From positions 1 to 13,656 of the forward strand of contig JBFRWB010000057.1 of assembly GCA_051439375.1 (NCBI GenBank): a stretch of 13,656 bases of DNA, in the 5' to 3' direction. Below the pieces are notes generated by a model. It searched no databases and was not told the origin of the DNA. It saw only the letters and a program-made list of their open reading frames with translations. This document shows, piece by piece, positions 13,000 to 13,656 of this stretch; the stretch's first letter is position 1; each line of letters starts with the position of its first letter. The DNA comes from JBGTGT01 sp051439375. Lineage in GTDB: Bacteria > Cyanobacteriota > Cyanobacteriia > Cyanobacteriales > Microcystaceae. The translations under genes were made by a program, and so were the position numbers.

Positions 13000-13656
13000 A
13001 TGTTTGATGCTCTCGCCGAACGCCTAGATGATGCGTGGAAAAAGTTACGGGGACAGGATAAAATCTCCCAAAGTAATATACAAGATTCCTTAAAAGAGGT
13101 GCGTCGTGCTTTACTCGAAGCCGATGTTAACCTACAGGTGGTCAAAGCTTTTATCGCCGAAGTTGAGAAGAAAGCCCTGGGAACAGAGGTTATTTCTGGC
13201 GTTAATCCCGGCCAACAGTTTATTAAGGTGGTTTACGATGAATTAGTCAACCTAATGGGGGAAAGTAACGTTCCCCTCGCTCAAGCAGATACTTCTCCCA
13301 CCGTAATCTTAATGGCTGGCTTACAGGGGACAGGAAAAACCACCGCCACCGCCAAATTAGCCCTATATTTACAAAAACAAGAGAAAACCACCCTCTTAGT
13401 TGCCACAGATGTCTATCGTCCTGCCGCTATTGACCAATTAAAGACCCTTGGACAACAAATTAACGTTCCTGTCTTTGAATTGGGAAGTGATGCCAACCCT
13501 GTTGATATTGCCCGTCAAGGGGTAGCAAAAGCCAAAGAATTGAATCTAGATACCGTCATCATCGATACCGCAGGTCGCTTGCAAATTGATAGCGATATGA
13601 TGGCAGAATTGGCAGAAATTAAGAAAACCGTTAACCCCCACGATACTCTATTAGTG
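13000..13656 (+). CDS. ffh: Signal recognition particle GTPase Ffh/SRP54 (5' part, cut by window end)
   Basis: Ffh binds 4.5S-type SRP RNA and signal sequences and, with FtsY, delivers nascent membrane proteins to the Sec translocon. The first 219 codons are present. The N domain (about 1-95) opens MFDALAERLDDAWKKLRGQD and contains the VRRALLEADVN helix (34-44). The G domain has the P-loop GLQGTGKTT (107-115), the insertion-box motif DVYRPAAIDQL (137-147) and DTAGR (189-193). The TKLD motif, the rest of the G domain and the methionine-rich M domain lie past position 13656. The family is normally about 450-490 residues, so a little under half is seen. The ATG at 13000 matches the normal Ffh N-terminus. 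The truncation is a window effect, not a mutation. Confidence 0.95.
   Translation, partial: MFDALAERLDDAWKKLRGQDKISQSNIQDSLKEVRRALLEADVNLQVVKAFIAEVEKKALGTEVISGVNPGQQFIKVVYDELVNLMGESNVPLAQADTSPTVILMAGLQGTGKTTATAKLALYLQKQEKTTLLVATDVYRPAAIDQLKTLGQQINVPVFELGSDANPVDIARQGVAKAKELNLDTVIIDTAGRLQIDSDMMAELAEIKKTVNPHDTLLV

Overview
The window looks like chromosomal DNA from a unicellular cyanobacterium of the Crocosphaera/Cyanothece kind. The pointers are a fused ThiO-ThiG thiamine enzyme, three copies of the HIP1 octamer GCGATCGC, a Uma2-family gene, a cysteine-bearing protein of a cyanobacterial domain-of-unknown-function type (DUF6464-like), heptanucleotide tandem repeats, C-rich/G-rich palindromic intergenic repeats, AT-rich composition and few Shine-Dalgarno sites. 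The genus is inference only.

Layout. Positions 59-823 hold a Uma2-type PD-(D/E)XK nuclease-like gene split by one in-frame amber codon at 362-364. leuB (leucine biosynthesis) lies on the minus strand at 1015-2094, divergent from the thiO-thiG fusion at 2259-4232 (glycine oxidase plus thiazole synthase).

Positions 4345-9272 form an accessory block I cannot assign. It contains a coiled-coil protein (4515-5207), a small minus-strand protein ending in four 16-residue repeats (5249-5692), a 17-codon remnant of a second copy of that small gene (4345-4398), and a 1065-residue mostly helical protein with at least one TPR-like repeat (6075-9272). The long gene's GC content drops along its length. If the window contains an undescribed system, this block is the best candidate, but nothing in the sequence proves that its genes work together.

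A minus-strand two-partner-secretion transporter (TpsB/ShlB/FhaC type, 9362-11065) follows, with no TpsA partner in the window. A 359-base non-coding stretch then leads to hpnH (11425-12441, minus), the radical-SAM enzyme that adds an adenosyl group to hopene. Divergent from hpnH are a small DUF6464-like gene (12546-12899) and ffh, the SRP54 GTPase (from 13000), which is cut by the window edge.

Apart from the accessory block, the genes are housekeeping or envelope functions (leucine, thiamine, hopanoids, SRP targeting, outer-membrane secretion) that do not form one pathway. Three computed starts were moved: the long helical gene to 6075, hpnH to 12441 (supported by an AAGGAG site) and, more tentatively, the coiled-coil gene to 4515.
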